The notes under the pieces were generated by a model. The model made no database searches and had not been told where the DNA came from. It was given only the letters and a program-made list of their open reading frames with translations. A DNA stretch of 26,111 bases, taken from positions 1 to 26,111 of the IMG/VR virus record IMGVR_UViG_3300044941_000314, one strand, 5' to 3'. Positions 5,509 through 13,450 of this stretch are shown here, one piece after another. The position numbers were made by a program, and so were the translations under genes. The DNA is from a virus. How positions within the stretch are numbered: the stretch's first letter is position 1; each line of letters begins with the position of its first letter.

Positions 5509-7104
5509 ATGGTAACACAATCGACGCAGGCTCGGCAAATGACCGAAAAAGAATGGCAATCGCTGGTGGATGAGCGTTACCGGGAGTATGTGGCTAAACA
5601 GGGGGGCATCGATCCCCTTGTTACAGCTGTTCAGGAAGCAATGTTGGCTCTCAATGGGGTTGGGCAGGCAAATTACTGGTGGGGTGACCCGAGGGAAAAA
5701 ATATACGATAGTCAGAATAATATCTTACAAACGGCTTACCCTGCTACGCTGTCCCCCAATCGGGGCATGGGGGAAGACCTGCCCGTCCAGATCACCGAAA
5801 CAGAATTGATGTGGCTTCGGAACATTTCGAGGGTTCTTTGTGCCACAAACGAATATGCAGCCTCGGGGCTTGAAAACCGAATCAATTACATAATCGGGGA
5901 AGGGCTGCAATACAAAGTGAAGGCAATCGAAGGGGCTCCGAATCTGGGCAGCCTTGTCAGAGATGCCCAAGCCCTGATAGACCTTTTTTGCGAGATGGTC
6001 GATCTTTCTGACATCGAGGAAGAGTGGCAGGTTAGAAACGACATCGACGGGGAAAGCTTCCTTCGGCTTTTTCCACAATCTGACGGTTCAATGAAGGTAA
6101 GGTTTGTCGAACCGGAATGGGTGCGGTCGGTCAACGGGAATTCCCCCCAATGCTCATACGGGATCGAAACCGACCCTGATGATGTCCAAACCGTTCTACG
6201 ATATTGGGTCTGCCCCGACCCCTTTACAAACGCACCCCCCGAACCTATCGATCCTGCCTTTATTATGCACAGCAAAATTCGGGTCATGCGTTCGAGCAAA
6301 AGGGGCAGGCCCCTATTCTATCCCGTCTTCGCGAATCTAAAAAGGATCGAAGCCCTCGGCAAATCGATATCAGCTATCGCAGTGGCAAGAGCAAAAATTG
6401 CTATGATCCGAAGGTTAAAAAACGGAACCCAAAACGCTGGGAATATCCTAAAAGAAAAGGTCACAGCCGTAACTGCTACCGATCCTGTCACGAATCGGGA
6501 GCGGAATATCGAGGATTTCAAAGACGGTTCAATTGTAAACGCTAATGATTTGATCGACTATGAGTTCCCTTCTGCCAATATCTCGGCTGGTGAATTTATC
6601 GCAGTTTTCCAGCAAGAGCTTCGGGGGGTGGCAGCATCCCTAAATATGCCCGAATGGATGCTAACCTCCAATAGCGAGAATATGGGGGCTTACACATCTT
6701 CTTTGGTATCCGAAGCCCCGATGAACCGAAGTATAAAACGCTGGCAGAAAAGGGCAAAAAACTTTTTTGCACGCCGAAGGATAAACCCCAATATGTCCCT
6801 CCTTTGGCGATACCTTTGCCATTGTGCTGCCCTCGGGATGGTCGATCAAAAGTATTTTCGTTGGATCGAGATTGAAGCTACTTGCCCGTCACTGGAAACG
6901 CGAGATCTCGATAGACAGGCCAATCGCCACAAAACCTATTTTGATATTGGTGTGATGACAAAGCCCGAGATAAGGGCAGAAATTGGGCTTGATCCAAACG
7001 CAGTTTTCCAAAAAGCATTGGAGGGGCAGACCGAAAAAACCGATACCCAAAATGGTCAAGCTGGAGATGATTCGGGGGACGACCCTTTCGAGTCCGCCGA
7101 CTAA
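5509..7104 (+). CDS. Portal protein, 531 aa
   Basis: It starts one base after the large terminase stop and has the usual size for siphovirus portals. Visible pieces include VRNDIDGESFLRLFPQ and VRFVEPEWVR (wing region), RPLFYPVFANLKRIEALGKS, and the stem/crown-like FPSANISAGEFIAVFQQELR followed by AASLNMPEWMLTSNSENMGAY. These match lambda- or HK97-related portals in order. The C-terminus is acidic (GQAGDDSGDDPFESAD). The dodecameric ring sits at one capsid vertex, docks the terminase and later the tail. Terminase-portal-protease order supports the call. Confidence 0.9.
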   Translation: MVTQSTQARQMTEKEWQSLVDERYREYVAKQGGIDPLVTAVQEAMLALNGVGQANYWWGDPREKIYDSQNNILQTAYPATLSPNRGMGEDLPVQITETELMWLRNISRVLCATNEYAASGLENRINYIIGEGLQYKVKAIEGAPNLGSLVRDAQALIDLFCEMVDLSDIEEEWQVRNDIDGESFLRLFPQSDGSMKVRFVEPEWVRSVNGNSPQCSYGIETDPDDVQTVLRYWVCPDPFTNAPPEPIDPAFIMHSKIRVMRSSKRGRPLFYPVFANLKRIEALGKSISAIAVARAKIAMIRRLKNGTQNAGNILKEKVTAVTATDPVTNRERNIEDFKDGSIVNANDLIDYEFPSANISAGEFIAVFQQELRGVAASLNMPEWMLTSNSENMGAYTSSLVSEAPMNRSIKRWQKRAKNFFARRRINPNMSLLWRYLCHCAALGMVDQKYFRWIEIEATCPSLETRDLDRQANRHKTYFDIGVMTKPEIRAEIGLDPNAVFQKALEGQTEKTDTQNGQAGDDSGDDPFESAD

Positions 7105-7120
7105 AAAGGAACCCCCCGGG

Positions 7121-7167
7121 CTGGGGCAGCCAGTAAATGTGGCTTTGTTATTACTGGACTGCCCCAG
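7121..7167 (+). other. Strong RNA hairpin after the portal gene
   Basis: CTGGGGCAG plus CCAGTAA pair with TTACTGG plus CTGCCCCAG, giving a 16-bp stem with one bulged A and a 14-nt loop. No T-run follows, so it is more likely an mRNA stability or processing structure, or a factor-dependent stop, than an intrinsic terminator. It separates packaging genes from capsid genes. Confidence 0.6.
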
Positions 7168-7183
7168 ATATTGAAAACCTATC

Positions 7184-7217
7184 TTGACAATTCAGTGATT
7201 TTGGTAAAACTTAGAAT
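7184..7217 (+). promoter_or_regulatory. Possible promoter before the protease/capsid genes
   Basis: A perfect TTGACA (7184-7189) lies after the portal hairpin. The best TATAAT-like match, TAGAAT (7212-7217), is 22 bp away, which is too long; the spacing-correct hexamer is poor (AAACTT). It remains plausible that capsid genes are re-initiated here with an activator. Confidence 0.3.
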
Positions 7218-7250
7218 ATGCTCTCTAAGCTTCGTGAACGAATTCTAACT

Positions 7251-8159
7251 ATGTCTCCTTCCTTCCCGAAGGTCGATAGGGAGAAATGCGTAGTCGAAGG
7301 AGTAAAGATTCTCGGCACAACTGCCCGAGATGGCAGCCGAATCTATCCCCCCGATTTAATCAAAAGCTCTGCCCCCCGATTTGAGGGGAAGCCTTCCAAT
7401 ATCAACCACCAGATCGAAGGCCACCGTAAATTTGGGGATAGATTCGGCTGGATTACCGATGTCGTTGCCAAAGATGACGGCTTGTATGCTACCCTGCACT
7501 ACAATCCCCATATTGAAGGGGTCGAAGCTTTTCTCTGGTGGTGCGAGAATAACCCTAACGGGTGTGGCTTTTCAATTGATGCCTTGCTTCAATTCGATAG
7601 GCCCCCCAATCAGCCGGGTAGGGTCGTCCAAGAATTCATAGAGATTTTTTCTGTCGATTTGGTAGCTGATCCCAACACAACCGAGGGGATTACCGAATCT
7701 TTCAACCGAGGTAATTACATGGAACCGAAAGACGTTGTCGCTGGGCCTGCCCAAGAAGCCGAAGAAATTGTCGAAGCCGAAGTCCCGACCCTTTCGGAAC
7801 TTGTCGGGCAGATTATCGCAAAAGTCGCAGTCTCGTCAGAATACGACGAGATTGCCCGAAACAAGATCATCAAGACCTGTCAGGATCTTTTGACCTTAAT
7901 CAAAGGGGACGGGGCAGCTCCAACGGATACAAGCAACGAAGAGGAAGTAACACAAGAAAGCTTTAATGTGAAGCTACTCGAAACCCTTTCAAAGCTGAAC
8001 GATAAGATCGATAACGGCTTTGCCAGCCGAACGGTCGAAGGAAGCCCCAAGCCAGCCAATCCCCAGCCAAAAAGCTTGCCTCGAACCGATGCAATTGTTC
8101 CCCCTGCCCCTGCAAGCTATCCCACAGTCGATCAACTGTTCGGGGAAGCCCAAAAGTAA
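7251..8159 (+). CDS. Prohead maturation protease with scaffold-like C-terminus, ~302 aa
   Basis: The first ~165 residues resemble a herpesvirus/phage-type serine capsid protease: VVEGVKILGTTARDGSRIY, a conserved His in NINHQ, the Ser-bearing GCGFSI, and FSVDLVADPNTTEGI, like the 'SVDLV-DPA' end of such proteases. The remainder is acidic, helical and Pro-rich (ELVGQIIAKVAVSSEYDEIA and NVKLLETLSKLNDKID), as expected for a scaffold. ATG codons occur at 7218 and 7251; neither has a good ribosome site, and I prefer 7251 because residues before it add nothing conserved. It lies between portal and capsid, where the protease belongs. It would be autocleaved during head maturation. Confidence 0.75.
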   Translation: MSPSFPKVDREKCVVEGVKILGTTARDGSRIYPPDLIKSSAPRFEGKPSNINHQIEGHRKFGDRFGWITDVVAKDDGLYATLHYNPHIEGVEAFLWWCENNPNGCGFSIDALLQFDRPPNQPGRVVQEFIEIFSVDLVADPNTTEGITESFNRGNYMEPKDVVAGPAQEAEEIVEAEVPTLSELVGQIIAKVAVSSEYDEIARNKIIKTCQDLLTLIKGDGAAPTDTSNEEEVTQESFNVKLLETLSKLNDKIDNGFASRTVEGSPKPANPQPKSLPRTDAIVPPAPASYPTVDQLFGEAQK

Positions 8160-8211
8160 AATTTTTTGTCTGAAAGGTTCTTTGATTTAATAACTCTTCG
8201 AGGGTTCAATT

Positions 8212-8688
8212 GTGGCTAACAGAATTATCAGTAACCCATGGACATTTCCCGTCACGGTTCCTGTCGCTACGGCAAAAGCCGTATCTATGGGGGATCTCGT
8301 CGGGCTTTCTTCCAATACGCTGGTGAAAGCTTCGGACACGGCTTGGGACACTGATTTGGCAACTACGCAAACGAATTTTGCTGCCCTTTTCTTGGGCTTT
8401 TCCAACTGCGATAAGCTGGCAGATGTTGCCCGGGTTGTCGGGCAGCCGAACAACAACGAGATCACGGTGAACGTATCGGGCTGCATCGAATACGATGCAG
8501 CCCCCGGGACTTATACGATTGGGGCTTTTGTTGGACCAGCCAAGCAATCGGGTAACGCTTTGGAAGACCAAAAGGTCGTGCCTGTCGATTCCCTTACCAA
8601 AGCTATTGGTATCAGCCAGACCACTGGCACGAATCCCAGCAAGTGCGTCGTTTTGATCTTATCTAAGCTGATGCCAACCGCTCGCTGA
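8212..8688 (+). CDS. Probable capsid decoration (cement) protein, 158 aa
   Basis: This beta-rich protein follows the protease and precedes the major capsid gene, the normal place for head decoration proteins. It starts with GTG (GAGGG about 7 bases upstream) and reads MANRIISNPWTFPVTVPVAT, with later segments PGTYTIGAFVGPAKQSGN and KAIGISQTTG similar in style to DUF2190/cement-type proteins. No catalytic motif is visible. The function is assigned by position and composition, not by a diagnostic motif; a scaffold accessory protein is the alternative. Confidence 0.55.
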   Translation: MANRIISNPWTFPVTVPVATAKAVSMGDLVGLSSNTLVKASDTAWDTDLATTQTNFAALFLGFSNCDKLADVARVVGQPNNNEITVNVSGCIEYDAAPGTYTIGAFVGPAKQSGNALEDQKVVPVDSLTKAIGISQTTGTNPSKCVVLILSKLMPTAR

Positions 8689-8757
8689 TAAGATTGGGTA
8701 AGAATTTCCGAAAGGCAATAGTCTTGGCAGACCTTCAACCTTTGGGAGATTTGGAAT

Positions 8758-10029
8758 ATGTTTGTGAAAGATTCGGGTCGCACCATTGGTGAAAAGGTGC
8801 GAGAAGTAATGAAAAGGCCAGATATGCCTTTTCATATTAAGGTTGAAAGAACCGTCGAAGCCTTCAACAAAGGCAAATTCGAGAAGTCTTTTCAAGAAAT
8901 GTCTTTGGCAGGATTTGCTGAGGGGCTTCTGGGCTCCAATTGGCAGATGTACCTGTTGCAATTTTCGCACGGGGCCAACTCGGGGATGATGGATAAGAAC
9001 GGGCAGACCTATTGGGGGCGGGCGCAAGAATCGGTCGTCGGTATCGATCCCTCAGCCTTTACCAACATCACCGGGCAGCTCCTTGTCCGAGAAGTCAAAA
9101 AGGGATATGACGACCCCAGCTTTATCGGGGACAAGCTTGTCCGCACAATTCAAGAACCCTCTGTGGCTGCAATCCTCGGGGAATTGAAAGTTCCGGGGGT
9201 CAGCAAGGCGATTAACTTGCCCACCAAAGTTGGCCCCGGCACGGCTTATCCTCAAACGAAAATCGTTGAGGATTGGATCAACCTGCCAGCTATCGCAAAA
9301 TACGGGCAGATCCTCGCTATTACGATTGAAGCCCTTGTGCAAGACCGCACCGGGGGGGATCTCCAAAACCAAGCCATGACGATTGGTTACCAGCAAGGGC
9401 TTCGCAAGGAGCTTGAGATCCTGAACGCAGTGATGGGGCTTACCAACACCTACAATTGGAAGGGGACGAATTACAATACGTATCTAACCACTGGCAATTG
9501 GGTGAACAAACGGACGGGTGTATCTGTCACGCCGGGAAGCTGGAATAGTAACAACATCTTCAAACAGCAAATGCTTTTCTCGAAGATTCGAGACCCTTAC
9601 ACCAACAATGTAATCAACATTCCATTGTCGGAAATGCGTTTGCTTTACCCCCAACAAAGCGATTGGGCGTTCCGCTCGGCTTTGGATGTGACAAGCGTTT
9701 CAACGGGGCAAACAGCTACGTCTCCCTCGATTCGGTCGGAGGGACGAAACCCCTTGCAGGAGATCCCACCTGCATACACAAGCCCGTATATCTGGCAAAT
9801 TCTGACCGATGCTGGGTATACCGAAAGTCAAATTGAATCGATGTGGTGGCTGGGTATCTTCAACCGAGCGTTTGGATATCGGGAATGGTTCCCCGTGTCA
9901 TACTCATACGCACCGGCTGGGGCAGAAGCCGAGTTCCGTCAAGACATCGTTTACCAAGTGAAATGTCACGAAGCTGGGGTGTCGGTTGTTCTGGAACCTC
10001 GCTATACGTCTCAAAGTATCGATACCTAA
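8758..10029 (+). CDS. Major capsid protein, HK97-fold type, 423 aa
   Basis: Residues ~1-70 look like an alpha-helical N-arm (GEKVREVMKRPDMPFHIKVE). The core contains VEDWINLPAIAKYGQILAIT, EALVQDRTGGDLQNQAMTIG and GLRKELEILNAVMGLTN, the E-loop/P-domain style of phage capsid proteins. The C-terminus has GYREWFPVSYSYAPAGAEAEFRQDIVYQVKCHEAGVS. Length and position after protease and decoration genes fit. GGGAG lies 9 bases before the ATG. A strong terminator follows, as is common after this highly expressed gene. Fold assignment is by homology of arrangement, not by structure. Confidence 0.87.
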   Translation: MFVKDSGRTIGEKVREVMKRPDMPFHIKVERTVEAFNKGKFEKSFQEMSLAGFAEGLLGSNWQMYLLQFSHGANSGMMDKNGQTYWGRAQESVVGIDPSAFTNITGQLLVREVKKGYDDPSFIGDKLVRTIQEPSVAAILGELKVPGVSKAINLPTKVGPGTAYPQTKIVEDWINLPAIAKYGQILAITIEALVQDRTGGDLQNQAMTIGYQQGLRKELEILNAVMGLTNTYNWKGTNYNTYLTTGNWVNKRTGVSVTPGSWNSNNIFKQQMLFSKIRDPYTNNVINIPLSEMRLLYPQQSDWAFRSALDVTSVSTGQTATSPSIRSEGRNPLQEIPPAYTSPYIWQILTDAGYTESQIESMWWLGIFNRAFGYREWFPVSYSYAPAGAEAEFRQDIVYQVKCHEAGVSVVLEPRYTSQSIDT

Positions 10030-10057
10030 CAACACCGGGCAAACCCCGTAGTGAAAA

Positions 10058-10091
10058 GGGATAGGAACCGGTTCCTATCCCCCGTATTTTT
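10058..10091 (+). terminator. Intrinsic terminator after the major capsid gene
   Basis: A perfect 24-nt palindrome (GGGATAGGAACC followed by its complement, 10058-10081) is followed by TATTTTTA. It forms a 10-bp stem with a 4-nt loop. It probably sets a drop in expression from capsid to connector genes. Confidence 0.75.
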
Positions 10092-10117
10092 ACCACTAAC
10101 TAAATGAGAATTCAAAG

Positions 10118-10486
10118 ATGGAAACAAAGCCGATTCCTTTGGCCACTCCTGCCAAGCCAGCAAGCACGCTGCCTTTGGTGAAAACGGTTGTTATTCACCC
10201 CAACCACGAAAAAGAACCCTTTGTCTGCATGGCTGCCCATCAAGACGAAGCAATCAAAAAGGCAATGGAATACTACGGGATGAGATCGTCCCCGAACGTC
10301 TGGAAATGCTCCGAAGCTGGCCCCGATCTAAAATTCTCGACCCCAGCCGAGGAGAAGCTGGCCGAGGAATACGCTGCCAAGCTTGCAGCCGAAGCCCCAA
10401 CCAAAGTTGATTCTTCAACTGATTTCCCAAACCCTGAACCAGCGAAGCCGGGCAGCCTTAAAAGCCGATTAACCGAAACAAAGTAA
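10118..10486 (+). CDS. Hypothetical structural-region protein, 122 aa
   Basis: First gene after the capsid terminator. Pro/Ala-rich ends flank a folded-looking centre: VKTVVIHPNHEKEPFVCMAA, HQDEAIKKAMEYYGM, SSPNVWKC. The acidic helix EEKLAEEYAAKLAAEA follows, then a Pro-rich tail. Small proteins with such extensions at this position often join the head interior or vertex, but nothing diagnostic is visible. AGAATTCAAAG precedes the ATG, giving no strong ribosome site. Confidence 0.6.
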   Translation: METKPIPLATPAKPASTLPLVKTVVIHPNHEKEPFVCMAAHQDEAIKKAMEYYGMRSSPNVWKCSEAGPDLKFSTPAEEKLAEEYAAKLAAEAPTKVDSSTDFPNPEPAKPGSLKSRLTETK

Positions 10487-10520
10487 GCCGCCCCAGATAT
10501 CAGCCTAAAAAGGGTAGCAA

Positions 10521-10775
10521 ATGGCCGACGAATTGACGATAAAAGCGAAAGAATCCTACACGCTGGCCCTCGAAAGGCTTATCAATTTTCGCACGGAATT
10601 TGCCGATAAAGCTACCCCTATCGTTGATTTGCCAGACGGCTCAAGGATCGACTACGTAACATACGAGCAAATGTTAATGGATGCTGTCGATAAGGCAAAA
10701 AACGCCTATGTCGGCCAACTTCAAGTTGAAGCCATGACAGACCCCTTTGAGATTCTAACGGAGTTCAACGTATGA
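10521..10775 (+). CDS. Hypothetical small protein in the connector region, 84 aa
   Basis: It is mainly helical: KESYTLALERLINFRTEFAD, then DGSRIDYVTYEQMLMDAVDKAK. The phrase RIDYVTYEQM resembles small phage proteins with a helix-turn-strand that sit between capsid and neck genes. Its last codons overlap the next ATG by 4 bases (ATGA-type), so the four connector genes are translated as a coupled series. It could be a head-tail adaptor. Confidence 0.6.
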   Translation: MADELTIKAKESYTLALERLINFRTEFADKATPIVDLPDGSRIDYVTYEQMLMDAVDKAKNAYVGQLQVEAMTDPFEILTEFNV

Positions 10776-11107
10776 CGTTCATAAGTCCGATAGAAGAATT
10801 TCCAAAGTATCGGGAATTGATGGCCCCTTATTCGATTGGGCTTACCGTCTGGAATCGAGACGAAAACGAGGACTACTCTAATTCCTATACGATCATTGGT
10901 CAGAAATACAACGATCTAAGTAAGGGGATCATCTTTGGGCAGCCTTGCACGTTTTCGCTTTATAGCGATAGTGAAACGCAAGTTAAAGTAACAGTCGGGG
11001 ATCGAATTACGGACGGGACTGCGAATTACCAAGTCCTCGAAGTTACTTTCTTTTGGGGTAATTTGCTTGCTGTCTGCCAGACGATTCTGGAAAGGGCGAC
11101 GCTATGA
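10772..11107 (+). CDS. Probable head-closure/stopper protein, 111 aa
   Basis: The sequence is beta-rich (IGLTVWNRDENEDYSNSYTI, QVKVTVGDRITDGTANYQVLEVTFFWGNLLAVCQTIL). The 'VGDRITDGTANYQVLEV' segment has the pattern of a neck stopper protein, in which 'gDri..g...y.V..v' is common. It overlaps both neighbours by 4 bases. Position after the capsid and adaptor genes supports head closure, though the sequence alone is not decisive. Confidence 0.6.
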   Translation: MTFISPIEEFPKYRELMAPYSIGLTVWNRDENEDYSNSYTIIGQKYNDLSKGIIFGQPCTFSLYSDSETQVKVTVGDRITDGTANYQVLEVTFFWGNLLAVCQTILERATL

Positions 11108-11589
11108 GTATCCCAGCCGTCGCAAAGTCCAATCACGGTAAGATACTTGAGGGGCTTGCTGAAAAGATCAAAGAATTGATAGATGATCCTTCAAACGAAT
11201 TGCCCCCAGATACTGAGATAGTTATACGAAAATACCCTAGGTCTTTGCCAAGTGATAAGACTTATCCTTTAATAATGTTGACCTATGCAGGGGATGAGCT
11301 ACAAGATTTGAACTTTGAAGATTCGATCTTAGTATCTTATTCTTGCTTGATTATTATTCTAACGGCACAGGATGCGGATAAAGCTGGGGGGCCAACGGTG
11401 GATGTCCTGCCTTACATTAGGCAGCAAGTGCGATTTGCTTGTTATGGGAACATCCCCCAGATACCTTTTGTAGATTGGGATTATATCCCCAATCCAACGT
11501 TCGATCCTTCGCAGCTTGCAAATAATTGTGATTATTCGGCTTTGGGTTTTGTCTACAAAGTTACTGAATCCAGAAGGGGAACGATATGA
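11104..11589 (+). CDS. Probable tail completion/terminator-type protein, 161 aa
   Basis: An N-terminal helix (HGKILEGLAEKIKELIDDPS) is followed by strands with PLIMLTYAGDELQDLNFEDSI and SYSCLIIILTAQDADKAGG, and then LPYIRQQVRFACYG. An N-terminal helix packed on a sheet, with a central 'y...i.i' strand, is typical of phage tail terminators that cap the tail and bind the stopper. The order stopper-terminator-tail tube supports it. It overlaps the genes on both sides by 4 bases. Confidence 0.6.
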   Translation: MSIPAVAKSNHGKILEGLAEKIKELIDDPSNELPPDTEIVIRKYPRSLPSDKTYPLIMLTYAGDELQDLNFEDSILVSYSCLIIILTAQDADKAGGPTVDVLPYIRQQVRFACYGNIPQIPFVDWDYIPNPTFDPSQLANNCDYSALGFVYKVTESRRGTI

Positions 11590-12110
11590 GTATTTCGATC
11601 AAGCAATTTACCCAAAAGCTAACCCTTTCTTGGACGATTGCCGATGCCCTTGCTACCGGTAACGCTGCTAATCTGTCTTCAACGAAGTCAAAGTTTTCAA
11701 CGGCTTTTACCTTTGGTGTTGGCGACGGGCAGGTTGATACTTTGCACGAGCAAGTTATTACGCTTGCACCTTCGGCAAATACAACAATCGATCTTACAAC
11801 GCTTGCCGATATGATCACAGGGGATGCCTTCGCATTCGATGTTGTTAAGATGATTATCGTAACAATAGATACTGTTGCAGGGGTCACGGCTTCAAAGATC
11901 GTGATGGAGCCGGGGGCCAGCAACGGCTGGAAAGGATTCTGGGAAACGACTTCTTGGAAGCAATCGGTATGGGCAAACGGGGGATACATTGCCGTTAGTC
12001 CTCTTGCTGGGGTCGATGTCTCGAGCACGGAAAAGACCCTAAAATTTACGAACGCTGACAGTACAAACGCAGCTAAGATACGCTTATTTCTTGCAGGCAT
12101 CGCAGTCTAA
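11586..12110 (+). CDS. Unknown tail-region protein, beta-rich, 174 aa
   Basis: It reads MSISIKQFTQKLTLSWTIAD, followed by Ser/Thr/Ala-rich strands (SANTTIDLTTLADMITGDAFAF, VVKMIIVTIDTVAG) and a C-terminus resembling a secreted or virion beta-sandwich (STEKTLKFTNADSTNAAKIRLFLAGIAV). It lies immediately before the tail tube candidate. It may be a virion surface or tail-associated protein. No family recognised. Confidence 0.6.
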   Translation: MSISIKQFTQKLTLSWTIADALATGNAANLSSTKSKFSTAFTFGVGDGQVDTLHEQVITLAPSANTTIDLTTLADMITGDAFAFDVVKMIIVTIDTVAGVTASKIVMEPGASNGWKGFWETTSWKQSVWANGGYIAVSPLAGVDVSSTEKTLKFTNADSTNAAKIRLFLAGIAV

Positions 12111-12122
12111 AAAGGGGATATC

Positions 12123-12533
12123 ATGGCTGAACCATTATCGGGGAAATACGGTCGCGTTAATGCTGGGGGCGTGTCCCTAGAATTTGCAGGCGAATGGCGA
12201 ATATCCGAAAACGCCAATCTGCTCGAAACTACAAATTTCGAGAATGCGATTACAGCCGGGGGAAAGTCCCTTGTCCAAAAGATTGTTGGACTTACAGAAG
12301 TAACCGGAACCGTTTCTGGTCGCTTCTCGCTGGGGCAGATTCCCAGCGACGTCAATATTGTCATTGGAAATGATGCTGAGATCGAGCTTGATCTAATCGT
12401 CAAAAAACCAGATATCGGGATTACCGTATCGGTGGTTTTATCTAACTGCGAATTGGGCACGGTCATTACAGACGGGGCTAACTTCTCTTGGGGTTTCCAC
12501 GTCAATAGCATCGTTGCTGAGAATTGGAGCTAG
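12123..12533 (+). CDS. Probable major tail tube protein, 136 aa
   Basis: The sequence opens with PLSGKYGRVNAGGVSLEFAGEW, then NANLLETTNFEN, VVGLTEVTGTVSGRFSL-like strands, DAEIELDLIVKKPDIGITVS and NFSWGFHVNSIV. The 'G..v....v...W.i.e.....etTNFe..g.....gl...tg...g' pattern resembles small tail tube proteins of siphoviruses. It directly precedes the tail assembly chaperone pair and tape measure, the canonical position. The ATG has GGGGAT 7 bases upstream. Confidence 0.65.
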   Translation: MAEPLSGKYGRVNAGGVSLEFAGEWRISENANLLETTNFENAITAGGKSLVQKIVGLTEVTGTVSGRFSLGQIPSDVNIVIGNDAEIELDLIVKKPDIGITVSVVLSNCELGTVITDGANFSWGFHVNSIVAENWS

Positions 12534-12539
12534 AAATAA

Positions 12540-13040
12540 ATGATGGATCGAGCAACAGTCTTTGGCCCCCAATCGGGGCCTCATGAGATCGAATATCAGG
12601 GGAAGACGTACCACGTAAATTGGTTGACCCAAAAAAGCTACGCGGATATTGAAAAGCAAGTCCGAGCCGTATTTCGCAAGGAATACGTTGAGATGTCAAA
12701 AGGCTTTGACGATCCCAAAGAAAAGGCATCTTTCTTAGATCGGGCAATTGCTTCGCTGACAAGCCCCAGCTTCCTGCAAAAGCCCGAGGTTGAAGAGTTT
12801 TTGGCTTCCCCTGCCATGATGTATATTTACATTAGAACGCTCGTACCAGAGTTAAGAGAAGCTACCCAACAAGAAATTCAAATGTTCTTCCTTGAAGCTG
12901 GGGATGAGTTCAAAACCATAATTGACGGAATGCAAGCAGTCTGGAAGCAAGCCGAGCTTGAATTGATGACCCTTGAGAGCGAGGGCAATAAAGACCCAAA
13001 AGCAATCAGGGCAGTATTGAAAAAGCACGGCATATCCTAA
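12540..13040 (+). CDS. Tail assembly chaperone (gpG-like), 166 aa
   Basis: This soluble, helical protein (YADIEKQVRAVFRKEYVEMS, EVEEFLASPAMMYIYIRTLV, QEIQMFFLEAGDEFKTIIDG) has the size and position of siphovirus tail assembly chaperones, between tail tube and tape measure. These hold the tape measure while the tube polymerises. Near its end, codons TTG-AAA-AAG (13017-13025) offer a -1 slippery site, and the -1 frame is open to 13450. Function is by synteny plus the frameshift architecture; the sequence itself has no diagnostic motif. Confidence 0.7.
   Translation: MMDRATVFGPQSGPHEIEYQGKTYHVNWLTQKSYADIEKQVRAVFRKEYVEMSKGFDDPKEKASFLDRAIASLTSPSFLQKPEVEEFLASPAMMYIYIRTLVPELREATQQEIQMFFLEAGDEFKTIIDGMQAVWKQAELELMTLESEGNKDPKAIRAVLKKHGIS
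13019..13025 (+). other. Putative -1 programmed frameshift site
   Basis: The heptamer GAAAAAG, read as G-AAA-AAG in the zero frame, contains five A (13020-13024) and lies six codons before the zero-frame stop. It is a near-canonical X-XXY-YYZ site (G in place of A at the first base). Sliding back one base gives GCA-CGG-CAT and leads into the long -1 frame. Confidence 0.65.
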
Positions 13041-13450
13041 GCTACGAATGGATTGCCGAACAGCTTTTTATTTACTGTCCTAACTTGACCTTTGACGATA
13101 TTGCAGGCTGGTCAGACCAACAGGTTTGGATCAGATTGAGGGCAGCGATTAAGCTTGAACGATTGAAGGCAGGCAAGCCGATTACCCCCGTAACGGACGG
13201 GGAGAAGATGACGAGGGAAGAGGCTCAGAGCTATCTCAAGCAAGGGATAGCACGGCTGGGCTTGCAAGTGAAGCCCCGAAGGAAGCCCGGGGAAGTACCA
13301 CCACCACCGCAGAGGGAAGGCCCAGCCGAAACCCAACGCAGACGCAGACGCGAGGGGAAGAAAGACAATGGCAACGCCGATCAGCATGGCAGCAAGCCAA
13401 CTGGCATCCAAGTCCGTCGCAGGGCTCCAAACGGCAATGGACAAGCTTGA
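13025..13450 (+). CDS. Frameshift extension of the tail assembly chaperone (gpGT-like C-terminal part)
   Basis: In the -1 frame relative to the upstream chaperone, coding-like sequence begins before any start codon: ARHILSYEWIAEQLFIYC, then PNLTFDDIAGWSDQQVWIRL. The resulting fusion would be about 303 aa, as in lambda gpGT. A TTG at 13085 exists but lacks a ribosome site, and conserved-looking sequence lies upstream of it. The second half is disordered: PPPPQREG, then an Arg cluster (QRRRRREGKK). It overlaps the tape measure gene by 83 bases. The extension should bind the tape measure. Confidence 0.7.
   Translation, partial: ARHILSYEWIAEQLFIYCPNLTFDDIAGWSDQQVWIRLRAAIKLERLKAGKPITPVTDGEKMTREEAQSYLKQGIARLGLQVKPRRKPGEVPPPPQREGPAETQRRRRREGKKDNGNADQHGSKPTGIQVRRRAPNGNGQA

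Noticed and set aside
13085-13450. Independent gene from TTG 13085
   Set aside because: No ribosome site, and the frame is coding-like upstream of it, fitting a -1 frameshift product instead.
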